Positions 42,164-51,571 of a DNA stretch of 64,000 nucleotides are shown here, in pieces. The translations under genes and the position numbers were made by a program. Numbering within the stretch: the stretch's first letter is position 1; the number at the start of each line of letters is the position of its first letter. This DNA comes from Salinibacillus aidingensis (GTDB lineage: Bacteria; Bacillota; Bacilli; Bacillales; Alkalibacillaceae). The notes under the pieces were generated by a model that was not told the origin of the DNA, made no database searches, and was given only the letters and a program-made list of their open reading frames with translations. The stretch covers positions 124,001-188,000 of the forward strand of contig NZ_BAAADO010000002.1 of assembly GCF_039522525.1 (NCBI RefSeq), in the 5' to 3' direction.

Positions 42164-43768
42164 ATGAAGGAGAAAGTGAAAGAATCTATGCAAAGGTTTT
42201 CAAAAGCCATGTTTATTCCTGTTCTTATATTACCAATCGCAGGTATTTTAATTGCTCTAGGAAATGTATTTACCAATCAGCGTTTACTGGAAATGGTTCC
42301 ATTTTTGGATAATCCATTTACTACCGGCTTTGGATCTATCCTATCTAGCTCACTTGTTTCTATTCTAGGAAATTTAGGTCTGATTTTCAGTGTAGGGGTT
42401 ACAGTCGGGCTAGCTAAAAAGGAAAAATCAGTAGCTGGTTTTACTGCCTTATTAGGATATTTAGTATTTGTAAACGCCATGAACAAATTTATGGAATTAA
42501 GCGGTTTATTAGAGGAAGCAGAATCTCTGCAAGGTACAGGACAAACCTTAGTTTTAGGAGTTCAAATCCTCGATATGGGGGTTTTCCTTGGAATCATTCT
42601 CGGTATTGTAACCGCTTATGTTCATAATAAATTTATTGATACCGATTTCAAAGGTGCTTTTCAAATATATGGCGGATCACGATTTGTATTTATAGTGTTA
42701 ATTCCTGTTGTTGTAACACTTGCTGTTCTTCTCACGTATATTTGGCCGTTTTTCCAAAGCGGTATTAATAGTTTGGGAGAATTTATGCAAAGAACTGGAA
42801 ATATAGGAATTTTCCTCTATGGAGCACTGGAACGTCTATTAATTCCAACTGGATTGCACCACTTAATCTATACCCCATTTCTATATACAGAACTTGGTGG
42901 TGTGGCTGAGGTTGGCGGACAGGTTTTTGAAGGAGCAAGAAACATTTACTATGCGGAAATTGCAGACCCATCCGTCTCCCGTCTATCTGAAAGTGTCATT
43001 TGGGATGCACGTGGTATTGCGAAAATGTTTGGTTTAATCGGTGCATGTTTAGCCATGTATCACACCGCAAAACCAGAAAACAAAGCAAAGGCCAAAGCTA
43101 TTCTAATACCAGCTGCTTTTACATCATTCATTGCAGGTGTAACAGAACCAATCGAATTTTCCTTTATGTTTGTAGCACCATTATTATTTGTTGTTCACGC
43201 CGCACTTAGTGGTTTAAGTATGGTGACTTTAAATCTATTAGATGTGCGTGCAATTGGTCCTAATGGAATGATTGACTTTCTACTATATAATGTACCACTT
43301 GGATTCGAGAAAACAAGCTGGCCAATGTTCATTTTAGTAGGACTAGTATTCTTTGGCATCTATTATATTGTATTCCGTTTCTTAATTACTAAGTTTAATT
43401 TTAAAACTATCGGTCGTGAAGATGCTGATCAGGAAACAAAGCTCTATACCAAAAAAGAATACAAAGAAAAGAAGGCACAAGGAGAGAAAGGTACACACCC
43501 GGTTCCTCAAGGTGATACCGGAATGGCAGATGTTATTGTGAACGCTTTAGGTGGAGCGGATAACATCAATACCGTAACCAATTGTTATACAAGACTGAGA
43601 TTGACACTCAAACAACCTGAATTGGTTGATGAAGCAACATTGAAAAATGAAACCGGAGCAAATGGCGTGATTGTAAACGATCAGAACGTACATGTTGTAT
43701 ATGGTTTACAGGTTAGCAATATCAGAAAAGACGTTGATAACTACTTAGGAATAGAAGAAGCTGAATAA
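42164..43768 (+). CDS. glvC: PTS EIICB, alpha-glucoside/maltose type (GlvC/MalP-like)
   Basis: PTS permease of 534 residues that imports and phosphorylates maltose or another alpha-glucoside at C6. EIIC spans about residues 5-420 (LILPIAGILIALGNVF, PTGLHHLIYTPFLY, GVTEPIEFSFMF). EIIB is at about 455-534 with the phospho-Cys in TNCYTRLRLTL. No EIIA domain; that protein is encoded separately two genes on. ATG 42164 has GGAGGTGG eight bases upstream; the GTG at 42155 lies inside this site. The GH4 gene follows at once. Substrate is inferred from the GH4 partner. Confidence 0.88.
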   Translation: MKEKVKESMQRFSKAMFIPVLILPIAGILIALGNVFTNQRLLEMVPFLDNPFTTGFGSILSSSLVSILGNLGLIFSVGVTVGLAKKEKSVAGFTALLGYLVFVNAMNKFMELSGLLEEAESLQGTGQTLVLGVQILDMGVFLGIILGIVTAYVHNKFIDTDFKGAFQIYGGSRFVFIVLIPVVVTLAVLLTYIWPFFQSGINSLGEFMQRTGNIGIFLYGALERLLIPTGLHHLIYTPFLYTELGGVAEVGGQVFEGARNIYYAEIADPSVSRLSESVIWDARGIAKMFGLIGACLAMYHTAKPENKAKAKAILIPAAFTSFIAGVTEPIEFSFMFVAPLLFVVHAALSGLSMVTLNLLDVRAIGPNGMIDFLLYNVPLGFEKTSWPMFILVGLVFFGIYYIVFRFLITKFNFKTIGREDADQETKLYTKKEYKEKKAQGEKGTHPVPQGDTGMADVIVNALGGADNINTVTNCYTRLRLTLKQPELVDEATLKNETGANGVIVNDQNVHVVYGLQVSNIRKDVDNYLGIEEAE

Positions 43769-43790
43769 GACTATGGAAAGGAAGATAACC

Positions 43791-45122
43791 ATGAAAAAAT
43801 TTTCAATCGTAATTGCAGGCGGAGGAAGTACGTATACACCAGGAATCGTTATGATGCTACTAGACAACCTTGACCGTTTTCCTATTAAAACACTCAAACT
43901 ATATGATAACGATGAGGAACGACAAGCAGCGTTAGGGAAAGCACTGGACATTGTATTAAAAGAAAAAGCACCTGATATTGAGTTTTCGTATACAACGGAT
44001 CCAGAAGAAGCCTTTACCAATGTAGATTTCTGTTTTGCACACATTCGAACTGGAAAATACAAAATGCGTGAACTGGACGAAAAAATCCCATTAAAACATG
44101 GAGTAGTCGGACAGGAAACATGTGGGCCAGGCGGAATTGCTTATGGATTGCGTAGTATCGGGGACATTATTGAACTGATAGACATAATGGAAAAGTACTC
44201 ACCAGACTGTTGGATGTTAAATTACTCTAATCCTGCAGCCATCGTCGCTGAAGCATGCCGCATTCTACGACCAAATTCCAGAGTTTTGAATATTTGCGAT
44301 ATGCCTGTAGGAACCCTGCGCAGAATGTCACAAATTATCGGCAAAACACCAGAAGACTTGGATGTTCGTTACTTTGGATTGAATCACTTTGGCTGGTGGA
44401 CAAGTGTGAAAGACAAAGAAGGTCATGAGTATTTACCAGAAATTCGTGATTATGTATCGAAACACGGTTACCTGACTCAAATTGAAGTAGATACACAGCA
44501 TATGGATCAAAGCTGGCAGGAAACACATAAAAAAGCGAAAGACTTACTGGCTGTTGAACCAAGATTTTTACCAAACACATATTTAAAATATTACCTCTAT
44601 CCAGACTACGTCGTAAAAGTAGAAGGATCAGATCCGGACTATACTCGTGCCAATGAAGTTATGGACGGTAGAGAAAAGGAAGTATTTTCTGCAGCTAAAA
44701 CGATTGTAGAAAAAGGTACATCAGAGGGCAGTGAATTCAGCATTGGAAGCCATGCAACCTTCATCGTTGACCTTGCTCGGGCTATTGCCTTCAACACTCA
44801 TGAGAGAATGGTGATGATTGTTGAAAATAATGGAGCCATCGCAAACTTTGATGATAATGCTGTAGTAGAAGTTCCATGTATAGTTAGCTCTGATGGTCCA
44901 GAGCCATTAAGCCAAGGAAATATCCCTGAATTTGAAAGAGCATTGATGTATCAGCAAGTGACCGTTGAAAAACTAGCGGTACAAGCTTATATCGAAGGAA
45001 GCTATCAAAAACTATGGCAGGCCTTAATTCTTTCTAAAACGATACCAAGCGCAAAAGTAGCGAAAGAAATATTGGATGACTTAATAGAAGCAAATAAAGA
45101 ATACTGGCCAGAATTAACGTAA
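43791..45122 (+). CDS. glvA: 6-phospho-alpha-glucosidase, glycoside hydrolase family 4 (GlvA/MalA)
   Basis: NAD- and manganese-dependent hydrolase of 443 residues that splits maltose 6-phosphate and related phospho-alpha-glucosides. The NAD motif AGGGSTYTPGI is near residue 8; manganese ligands lie in NICDMPVG (Cys) and FGLNHFGWW (His), and substrate residues in NYSNPAAIV and PNTYLKYYLYPDYVV. ATG 43791 is preceded by AGGAAG; the longer frame is not needed. It sits 22 bases after the PTS gene, so the two are co-transcribed. A strong hairpin ends the gene. Confidence 0.93.
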   Translation: MKKFSIVIAGGGSTYTPGIVMMLLDNLDRFPIKTLKLYDNDEERQAALGKALDIVLKEKAPDIEFSYTTDPEEAFTNVDFCFAHIRTGKYKMRELDEKIPLKHGVVGQETCGPGGIAYGLRSIGDIIELIDIMEKYSPDCWMLNYSNPAAIVAEACRILRPNSRVLNICDMPVGTLRRMSQIIGKTPEDLDVRYFGLNHFGWWTSVKDKEGHEYLPEIRDYVSKHGYLTQIEVDTQHMDQSWQETHKKAKDLLAVEPRFLPNTYLKYYLYPDYVVKVEGSDPDYTRANEVMDGREKEVFSAAKTIVEKGTSEGSEFSIGSHATFIVDLARAIAFNTHERMVMIVENNGAIANFDDNAVVEVPCIVSSDGPEPLSQGNIPEFERALMYQQVTVEKLAVQAYIEGSYQKLWQALILSKTIPSAKVAKEILDDLIEANKEYWPELT

Positions 45123-45132
45123 TAGAGTAACT

Positions 45133-45167
45133 AGGCGAAAAGGTGAAACGATTCCTTTTCGCCTTTT
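45133..45167 (+). terminator. Terminator between glvA-like and EIIA genes
   Basis: AGGCGAAAAGG and CCTTTTCGCCT form a perfect 11-bp stem with a TGAAACGATT loop, followed by TTTC. The EIIA gene would need read-through or its own promoter. Confidence 0.75.
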
Positions 45168-45213
45168 CAACTACAATTAATAGGTGAACAATAAAACTAT
45201 GGAGGCGTTATGT

Positions 45214-45708
45214 ATGTTTAAAAAAATCTTCGGAAAAAGAGACGATAAATTAGTAAACCTTATGAGTCCCATCTCAGGAAAAATTATCAGCATTGAGGAC
45301 GTACCAGATGAAATGTTCAGTCAAAAAATGATGGGTGATGGTCTTGCCATTGAGCCATCAGAAGGAATCGTAGCAGCACCAATAGTTGGAGAAATTGTTC
45401 AGTTTTTCCCAACCAAACACGCTGTTGGGATTCGTAGTGATAATGGACTTGAAATTTTGATTCACATTGGATTGGAAACCGTTTCGATGAAAGGAGAAGG
45501 ATTCGAAAGCTTCGTTGAACAGGGTGATCGCGTTGAGGCAGGCCAAAAACTGGTAACCTTTGACTTGGATGCGGTAAAAGAAAAAGCCGACAGCATTATC
45601 TCCCCTATAATCATTACCAATTCAGATATGGTTGATAGCCTAACTAAAACCAAAGATACTCATGCGACACAAGGAGATACTGTGTTATTGAATGTTAAGA
45701 TAAAATAA
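45214..45708 (+). CDS. PTS EIIA, glucose family (Crr-like), stand-alone
   Basis: Single-domain EIIA-Glc protein of 164 residues that passes phosphate from HPr to EIIB domains. The fold starts at LMSPISGKIISIEDVPDEMF and the phosphorylated His is in LEILIHIGLETVSMKG (about residue 81); the partner His is in FPTKHAVGI. ATG 45214 follows GGAGGCG by eight bases. Both PTS permeases in this window lack EIIA, so it may serve the alpha-glucoside and the N-acetylhexosamine system alike. Confidence 0.92.
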   Translation: MFKKIFGKRDDKLVNLMSPISGKIISIEDVPDEMFSQKMMGDGLAIEPSEGIVAAPIVGEIVQFFPTKHAVGIRSDNGLEILIHIGLETVSMKGEGFESFVEQGDRVEAGQKLVTFDLDAVKEKADSIISPIIITNSDMVDSLTKTKDTHATQGDTVLLNVKIK

Positions 45709-45756
45709 CAGGTACAGGGGGGGACGGAGGGACAGGTTCCTCGTCCCTCCATCCCT
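45709..45756 (+). repeat. Dispersed GGGACAG repeat R4, copy 2
   Basis: GGGACGGAGGGACAGG, then TTCCTCGTCCCTCCATCCC, so largely self-complementary. It starts within a few bases of the EIIA stop, in the sense direction of that gene. Confidence 0.7.
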
Positions 45757-45982
45757 TCCTTCTGGACGCCGAACACGCATAAATTCACAATTCTAACATA
45801 AGTTAAAAATATCCTATGTCTAAAAGGAATGATTAGATGATTGATAATAAAAAGAAATATATCATAAACCGCTATCTGGATCCGAGCCTAGACAGAACAG
45901 ATGGTTTAATGGTTTTCATATACAAAAACAAAAACGCATAGCTAAGCCTTTTTCTTCATTTTATCCTTCCCCGGAAAATATA
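45757..45982. other. Short intergenic stretch with a possible 34-codon ORF
   Basis: ATG 45837 opens a 34-codon plus-strand frame ending at 45941 (YLDPSLDRTDGLMVFIYKNK), with AAAAGGAA upstream. Too short and unrecognised to call as a gene. Confidence 0.25.
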
Positions 45983-46021
45983 CAAAAAAAATCCACCAAT
46001 AAATAAATCAGTGGAATTTTT
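45983..46021 (-). terminator. Terminator after the sugar ABC permease
   Basis: Minus-strand TCCAC and GGTGGA arms around an AT-rich loop, followed by TTTTTTTT. Weak stem but strong T tract, 35 bases past the permease stop. Confidence 0.6.
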
Positions 46022-46055
46022 CTTTGTATCTTAACTTGTAAAGTTTACTATGATA

Positions 46056-47213
46056 TTATTTATTTTTGTTCAATACATCAAACGCGACGGCTGCTAATAA
46101 AACAAGTCCCTTAATTGCCTGCTGCCAGTCAATACCTATACCCATCAATGACATACCATTATTTAAGACACCCATAACGAGCGCACCGATGACAGCTCCG
46201 AAAACTGTACCTACCCCACCAGTAAATGAAGCACCACCTATAACCGCTGCTGCAATGGCATCCAATTCAAATAAATTACCTGCTTGCGGAGTTGCTGCGT
46301 TCAAACGTCCAGAGAAAATAATTCCACATAGTGCCGATAATAAACCCATGTTTATGAATACCAGGAATTTTACTTTTTTCGTTTTTATCCCAGACAATTG
46401 AGCTGCATTCGCATTTCCACCTACTGCATAGATATGTCTTCCATAAACTGTGTTATTCATTAAGAATGTATAACCAATAACTAATAAAAATAGAACAATC
46501 AATACATAAGGAAAACCTTCATATAAAGCAAGTACATATGTGAATGAGAATATTACCGCTGTAAATAAAAGTAGTTTTAATATGAAAAGACCAAATGAAG
46601 TTACATTAAAATTATATTTTTGTGCATTTTTGCGTAGTCGCAGTTCAGTAAGAATATATAGCAATGAAAGAACAATTCCTATCACTACCGTAAACAATTG
46701 TATTCCCTCGCCACCAAAAATGTCTGGCAGGAAGGAGGAGCTTATACTTCTATAACCTTCAGGGAATGGGGCAATCGTTTGTCCATCTAAAACAACTAAT
46801 GTTAATCCCCTAAAAATTAGCATACCTGCCAAGGTAACGATAAACGATGGGATATTAACATAAGCTACCCAAAACCCTTGCCATGCACCGATGATAGCAC
46901 CAGCTACTAAACAAAGGAGGATTCCCATAAATACCGACATATCTAATTTGACGATCAAAAAGCCTGCAATTGCACCAATAAATGCAGCAACAGACCCAAC
47001 TGATAAGTCGATTTCACCGGTTATAATAATTAACATCATTCCAATAGCAAGTACAATGATGTAGCTATTCTGCATAATAATATTCGTTATATTTAACGGT
47101 GTTAAAATAATGCCCCCCGTTAAGATTTGAAATAACAGAACAATTCCAATAAGTGCAATAATCATACCAAACCTTCGCATATTGGATCCAATAAAACTTT
47201 TTATATTATCCAT
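46056..47213 (-). CDS. Sugar ABC transporter permease (XylH/MmsB/GguB-like), arabinose candidate
   Basis: Permease of 385 residues with about ten helices. The core motif GEIDLSVGSVAAFIGAIAG (about residue 65) and VIGGASFTGGVGTVFG near the C-terminus are typical of the CUT2 class, and the extra central segment (about residues 190-240) is typical of the XylH/GguB branch. ATG 47213 follows GGGAGG placed in the end of the ATPase gene. It is the last gene of binding protein-ATPase-permease. Arabinose is inferred from the AraR-like operators in front and the ara genes next to it. Confidence 0.88.
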   Translation of the reverse strand: MDNIKSFIGSNMRRFGMIIALIGIVLLFQILTGGIILTPLNITNIIMQNSYIIVLAIGMMLIIITGEIDLSVGSVAAFIGAIAGFLIVKLDMSVFMGILLCLVAGAIIGAWQGFWVAYVNIPSFIVTLAGMLIFRGLTLVVLDGQTIAPFPEGYRSISSSFLPDIFGGEGIQLFTVVIGIVLSLLYILTELRLRKNAQKYNFNVTSFGLFILKLLLFTAVIFSFTYVLALYEGFPYVLIVLFLLVIGYTFLMNNTVYGRHIYAVGGNANAAQLSGIKTKKVKFLVFINMGLLSALCGIIFSGRLNAATPQAGNLFELDAIAAAVIGGASFTGGVGTVFGAVIGALVMGVLNNGMSLMGIGIDWQQAIKGLVLLAAVAFDVLNKNK

Positions 47214-47216
47214 TGA

Positions 47217-48752
47217 TTAAGACCTCCCACTTTTCGTCATATATTTCATTAAAGTTTCCTGATTGATATTTTCATCATTATCAACCTCTCCTGTAATTCT
47301 CCCCTCAGCCAATGTATAGATTCGGTCACACATACCTAACAATTCCGGGAGTTCAGATGAAATCATAATAATGCTTTTACCGTTTTCTGCCAAATCATTC
47401 ATAATTTTATAGATTTCATATTTTGCTCCTACGTCTATCCCTCGAGTCGGTTCATCAAATATCAAAATCTCTGGATCCGTAAATATCCATTTTCCAAGAA
47501 CTACTTTTTGCTGGTTTCCACCACTCAAATTTAATGCTTTTTGAAAGATACTTGGGGTTTTTATATTAATTCTCTTTCTGATCGATTCAGCTTCATTAAT
47601 CTCCTGATTATAGTTAAGGAAGTTATTTTTTGATACCTTACCTAAATCTGCTACAGTAATGTTGTTTTTGACATTATCAATTAAAATTAATCCATATTCT
47701 TTACGGTTTTCTGACACATACCCGATTCCATGTTTTATCGCTTTGCTTACATCATTCACATTGATTTCTTTTCCTTCTTTTATAGCTTGTCCGGATATTT
47801 TTTTTCCGTAGGATTTACCAAATATACTCATAGCCAATTCCGTTCTTCCAGCTCCCATTAAACCTGCTATTCCTACAATCTCACCTTTTCTTACATTGAT
47901 ATTTATATTATGTAATATTTTCCTTTCAGATGTAACGGGATGGTATGCTGACCAGTTTTTAACTTCAAAAACTACATCTCCTATCTCGGGATTTCTTTCA
48001 GGATATAAATTAGATAAATCACGACCAACCATTCCCTTTATAATACGATCCTCACTAATCTTGTTATCAGCTAATGATAGACTTTCAATTGTTTTTCCAT
48101 CACGTAAAATCGTAATACTATCAGATACCTTGGTTAATTCCTTTAGCTTATGAGATATAAGAATGGAAGTAATTCCTTGTTCTTTAAATTCTATTAATAA
48201 GTTTAAAAGATTTTCACTATCTTCTTCATTAAGTGCAGCAGTCGGCTCATCTAATATTAGAAGTCTTACATCCTTTGATAGTGCTTTTGCAATTTCCACT
48301 AACTGTTGCTGTCCTACCCCGATATTTTTTATTTTTTCTTGAGGAGAAATATCTAAACCTACTTTATTTAGGAGTTCTTTCGTTATCGTAACAGTTTCGC
48401 TCCAATTTACGATTCCTTTATTTGCATTCTCGTTCCCTAGAAAAATATTTTCTGCAATTGATAGCTCTGGGACTAACGCTAATTCCTGGTGAATAATAAC
48501 AATACCTAATGCTTCACTTTGATTAATTGTTTTGAACTCGCAGACATCACCATTAAAAACAATATCACCAGAGTAAGTTCCGAATGGATGAACCCCACTT
48601 AAAACCTTCATCAAAGTAGACTTGCCTGCTCCGTTTTCCCCAATTAAGCCGTGTATTTCTCCTTTTTTTACTTTTAAATTCACATCGTCTAAGGCTTTAA
48701 CTCCAGGGAATGTTTTCGTAATTTGATTCATTTCCAATATGGTTTCAGTCAT
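47217..48752 (-). CDS. Sugar ABC transporter ATPase (XylG/MmsA/GguA-like)
   Basis: Double ABC ATPase of 511 residues. Domain 1: Walker A GENGAGKST (about 37-45), signature IGVGQQQ, Walker B LLILDEP. Domain 2: degenerate P-loop GLMGAGRTE, LSGGNQQK, LIFDEPTRGID. ATG 48752 (MTETILEMNQITKTFPG) has AAAGGTG eight bases upstream; the 20 extra upstream codons are not supported. It follows the binding-protein gene by 90 bases and the permease follows it by three. Confidence 0.9.
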   Translation of the reverse strand: MTETILEMNQITKTFPGVKALDDVNLKVKKGEIHGLIGENGAGKSTLMKVLSGVHPFGTYSGDIVFNGDVCEFKTINQSEALGIVIIHQELALVPELSIAENIFLGNENANKGIVNWSETVTITKELLNKVGLDISPQEKIKNIGVGQQQLVEIAKALSKDVRLLILDEPTAALNEEDSENLLNLLIEFKEQGITSILISHKLKELTKVSDSITILRDGKTIESLSLADNKISEDRIIKGMVGRDLSNLYPERNPEIGDVVFEVKNWSAYHPVTSERKILHNININVRKGEIVGIAGLMGAGRTELAMSIFGKSYGKKISGQAIKEGKEINVNDVSKAIKHGIGYVSENRKEYGLILIDNVKNNITVADLGKVSKNNFLNYNQEINEAESIRKRINIKTPSIFQKALNLSGGNQQKVVLGKWIFTDPEILIFDEPTRGIDVGAKYEIYKIMNDLAENGKSIIMISSELPELLGMCDRIYTLAEGRITGEVDNDENINQETLMKYMTKSGRS

Positions 48753-48842
48753 TCTATTCACACCTTTGAAATGAAAATAATTAAGATGATTTAGCGGTAT
48801 CGAAAGTACCACTAAATCATCTATTATAATACAAAACTATCG

Positions 48843-49928
48843 TTAATTTTGTAGTTGATCTTCAGTATAATAACCTGATTCAACTAATACTTCCTTATAA
48901 TTATTAATGTCTACTGAAACAGGTTCTAATAGATAAGAAGGTACTACTTTAGCGCCATTGTCATAAGTTTCTGTGTCATTAACTTCTGGTTCTTCCCCTT
49001 TAAGTACTGCATCCGCCATTTCCACTGCTTTTTTCGCTAATGCTCTTGTATCTTTAAAAATCGTTTGTGTCTGCTCACCAGCAATAATAGATTTAATAGA
49101 TGGTAGTTCTGCATCCTGCCCAGTAATAATTGGCATTGGTTTATCCTCTGTTCCATAGCCAACAGCTTTCAATGATGAAATAACACCGATACTAATCCCA
49201 TCGAACGGAGAGTAAACAGCATCAATTGTGTCATTAGAATAGTGAGCACTCAAAATGTTATCCATACGTTTTTGGGCTTCCGCTCCGCTCCATCTTAAAG
49301 TTGCACCTTGGTCAAATGATGTTTGTCCACTTTTTACTACTAAATCACCACTGTCTATATATGGTTGTAAGATAGACATTGCTCCATCCCAGAAGAAATA
49401 AGCGTTATTATCATCTGGCGAACCTGCAAATAGCTCAATATTAAATGGACCTTTACCCTCTTTTAATCCCAGCTTTTCTTCTAAGTATTTTCCTTGTAAT
49501 ACACCCACCTGGAAATTATCAAATGTTGCATAATAGCTTACGTGATCACTATTCATGATTAAACGATCATACGCTATGACAGGAATATCCTGGCTTTTTG
49601 CCTGTTCTAAAACATCCGTAAGTGCTTCACCATCAATGGATGCGATTACAAGAATGTCAACACCCTTTGTAATCATGTTTTCGATTTGTGAAATTTGGTT
49701 TTCTACAACATCCTGCGCATACTGTAAATCTACCTTATATCCAAGTTCCTCAAATTCTTTAGCCATGTTATCGCCATCTCTTACCCAACGTTCTGATGAT
49801 TTCGTTGGCATTGCGATACCGACAAATTTTTGATCGCCATCACCATTGCCACCTCCAGCTTGACTGCTACAACCTACCATTGCGATCACAAGGATCAGCA
49901 ATGACAGCATAAAGCCTATTTTCTTCAT
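48843..49928 (-). CDS. Sugar-binding lipoprotein (ChvE/XylF-like), arabinose candidate
   Basis: Lipoprotein of 361 residues with a signal peptide ending in lipobox AMVGC. The type 1 binding fold is seen in AMPTKSSERWVRDG, VDLQYAQDVVENQIS, LVIASIDGEALTDVLE, YDRLIMNSDHVSYYATFDN and ITGQDAELPSIKSIIAG, segments shared by ChvE and XylF proteins that bind arabinose, xylose or galactose. It opens the transporter operon, with AraR-like and cre-like boxes in front, which favours arabinose. Confidence 0.88.
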   Translation of the reverse strand: MKKIGFMLSLLILVIAMVGCSSQAGGGNGDGDQKFVGIAMPTKSSERWVRDGDNMAKEFEELGYKVDLQYAQDVVENQISQIENMITKGVDILVIASIDGEALTDVLEQAKSQDIPVIAYDRLIMNSDHVSYYATFDNFQVGVLQGKYLEEKLGLKEGKGPFNIELFAGSPDDNNAYFFWDGAMSILQPYIDSGDLVVKSGQTSFDQGATLRWSGAEAQKRMDNILSAHYSNDTIDAVYSPFDGISIGVISSLKAVGYGTEDKPMPIITGQDAELPSIKSIIAGEQTQTIFKDTRALAKKAVEMADAVLKGEEPEVNDTETYDNGAKVVPSYLLEPVSVDINNYKEVLVESGYYTEDQLQN

Positions 49929-50007
49929 TTTATTCCCCCTCTGAAATAATCAATACACCTGTCGTGTAATAGAGTAGTCATTCCATAGTTAGAAAAATCC
50001 CCGGTAT

Positions 50008-50134
50008 AGATAGCGCTTACACAAAGTAGTAAAAAATATATTAGTTCTCAAACGCTCTTCTACATTTTCACTATGGAATTCGAATATGTTCGTACAACTT
50101 ACGGAACACAATCATTATATTGTACGTACATTTA
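50008..50134 (-). promoter_or_regulatory. cre-like box and two AraR-like operators before the sugar ABC operon
   Basis: Minus-strand TGTAAGCGCTATCT (50008-50021) matches cre at 13 of 14 positions. ATGTTCGTACAACTT (about 50086-50100) and ATTGTACGTACATTTA (50119-50134) resemble the B. subtilis AraR operator ATTTGTACGTACAAAT. Arabinose induction and glucose repression follow. Confidence 0.75.
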
Positions 50135-50210
50135 TTATAGTTTATAAGAATATAATTTGCAATATGAATTTTTAGAATATTTCCACCAATTTTTGTACCC
50201 TCTAATATAA

Positions 50211-50237
50211 AAAAAAGCCTTATAGAAAGGCTTTTTT
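50211..50237. terminator. Terminator after araR
   Basis: AAAAAAGCCTT and AAGGCTTTTTT around ATAGA, usable in both directions. It touches the end of the araR frame. Confidence 0.85.
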
Positions 50238-51366
50238 ATGTATTAATCATTTCTCGTGGATTTAAATTCTTTGTTGAGCTTCTAATAGCTATTTCTGGAG
50301 AATAAACGATAGAGTCCATTTTCGCTAAATCGTTTTGTTTACTACTCTCCTTCAAAGTAATTAAATCAATAATTGTTTTGGCAGCCTCTTGCCCCATTTT
50401 ACTCTTTGGGTGAATGATGGACGTTAACTTTACTTCAGAAACGTTAGCTAAAAAAGAGTCATCATACCCAACGATTGAAAGGTCATCTGGTACATGAATT
50501 TTTTTCTCCCGTAATACATCTAAAAGCTTGATTGCAAGCTCATCATTATAACACACTAACCCTGTTGACTTATTCTGACTGGATGATAGTAATTGTTGAA
50601 GTTTCTCAGTTGGCTTCTTATCTTTTTCTGTAGTGGAGTACGTAACAATATTATTTGGATTTATTGGAATCTGGTACTTCCGGTGAGCCTTTAAGTACCC
50701 TTTCATCCTTTTAGTCCCTTGAATATCATCTGTTTTAAAAAAACCTAGTATGTCTTTATGACCTAGCTTTATTAAATGCTCTGTTTGTAAAAATCCACCT
50801 TTCTCATCATCCATTAAAATGCTAAGTGGCTCCAATTCATCATAATAGGCATTAATCATAATATATGGAATAGAAAGTCGTTCCAAATTGAGGAAATAGC
50901 TAATATTTGGATTGGAGTAAGCACTTTTTGTAGGTTCGATTATGACACCATCAAAGGATTGCGAAACAATGATTTCTAAGAGTTTTCTTTCCATTTCGTG
51001 GTCGTTATTTGTACTAAATAAACTTACTTGATAGCCCTCCTCAGTAAGTGTGGACTCTGCCCCACGTATGATTGAAGGAAAAATATAATCAGATATATAA
51101 GTGGTTATAATGGCAATATTCTTTTGATTAGAGTCAGATTTACTTTGCTGCTTACTCCGATCTGCGCAAAATGTCCCTACGCCCTGCTCTCTATATAACC
51201 ATCCTTGGTTGACCAGATCTCCAATTGCTAAGCGTACCGTATGCCTGCTTACCCCAAATTGCTTCATAAGATCACTTTCCGTACCAATTTTTTGATGTGG
51301 AGTAAAAGTTCCATCTAAAATTTTGGATTTAATGCCTTGTTTGACAATACTATATTTTGTTTCCAC
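50236..51366 (-). CDS. araR: Arabinose repressor AraR (GntR DNA-binding + LacI-type sensor)
   Basis: Repressor of 376 residues with the chimeric AraR layout: a winged helix of GntR type (ESDLMKQFGVSRHTVRLAIGD, core FGVSRHTVRLAIGDLV, about residues 30-50) and a periplasmic-binding-like sugar domain (IAIITTYISDYIFPSIIRG, VGYDDSFLANVSEVKLTSI). I take GTG 51366 as the start, six bases after GGGGTG; the frame has another GTG three codons earlier. Arabinose should release it from the GTACGTAC-type sites seen in front of araD, the transporter and araR itself. Confidence 0.9.
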   Translation of the reverse strand: METKYSIVKQGIKSKILDGTFTPHQKIGTESDLMKQFGVSRHTVRLAIGDLVNQGWLYREQGVGTFCADRSKQQSKSDSNQKNIAIITTYISDYIFPSIIRGAESTLTEEGYQVSLFSTNNDHEMERKLLEIIVSQSFDGVIIEPTKSAYSNPNISYFLNLERLSIPYIMINAYYDELEPLSILMDDEKGGFLQTEHLIKLGHKDILGFFKTDDIQGTKRMKGYLKAHRKYQIPINPNNIVTYSTTEKDKKPTEKLQQLLSSSQNKSTGLVCYNDELAIKLLDVLREKKIHVPDDLSIVGYDDSFLANVSEVKLTSIIHPKSKMGQEAAKTIIDLITLKESSKQNDLAKMDSIVYSPEIAIRSSTKNLNPREMINT

Positions 51367-51404
51367 GATGTACACCCCGATTACAGATATATTTATGCTT
51401 CGCT

Positions 51405-51420
51405 ACTTATTCGTACAAGT
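51405..51420. promoter_or_regulatory. AraR-like operator upstream of araR
   Basis: ACTTATTCGTACAAGT is nearly palindromic and carries the CGTACAA half of the AraR consensus, about 40 bases upstream of the araR start, suggesting autorepression. Confidence 0.6.
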
Positions 51421-51523
51421 ATCATATCACAAAGTCAATACTTACTAAAATCTTCACTACTTTAAGAAATTTTAAAGTTCCCATTAGATAATGAACCCTT
51501 TGGATATTTTGATATCAACATAA

Positions 51524-51560
51524 TAAAAAATGCAGAGCTATATTTACCACACAGCCCTGC
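51524..51560 (-). terminator. Terminator after araA
   Basis: Minus-strand GCAGGGCT and AGCTCTGC pair (one wobble), followed by ATTTTTTA. It ends the araD-araB-araA operon. Confidence 0.7.
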
Positions 51561-51571
51561 GTAACATACAT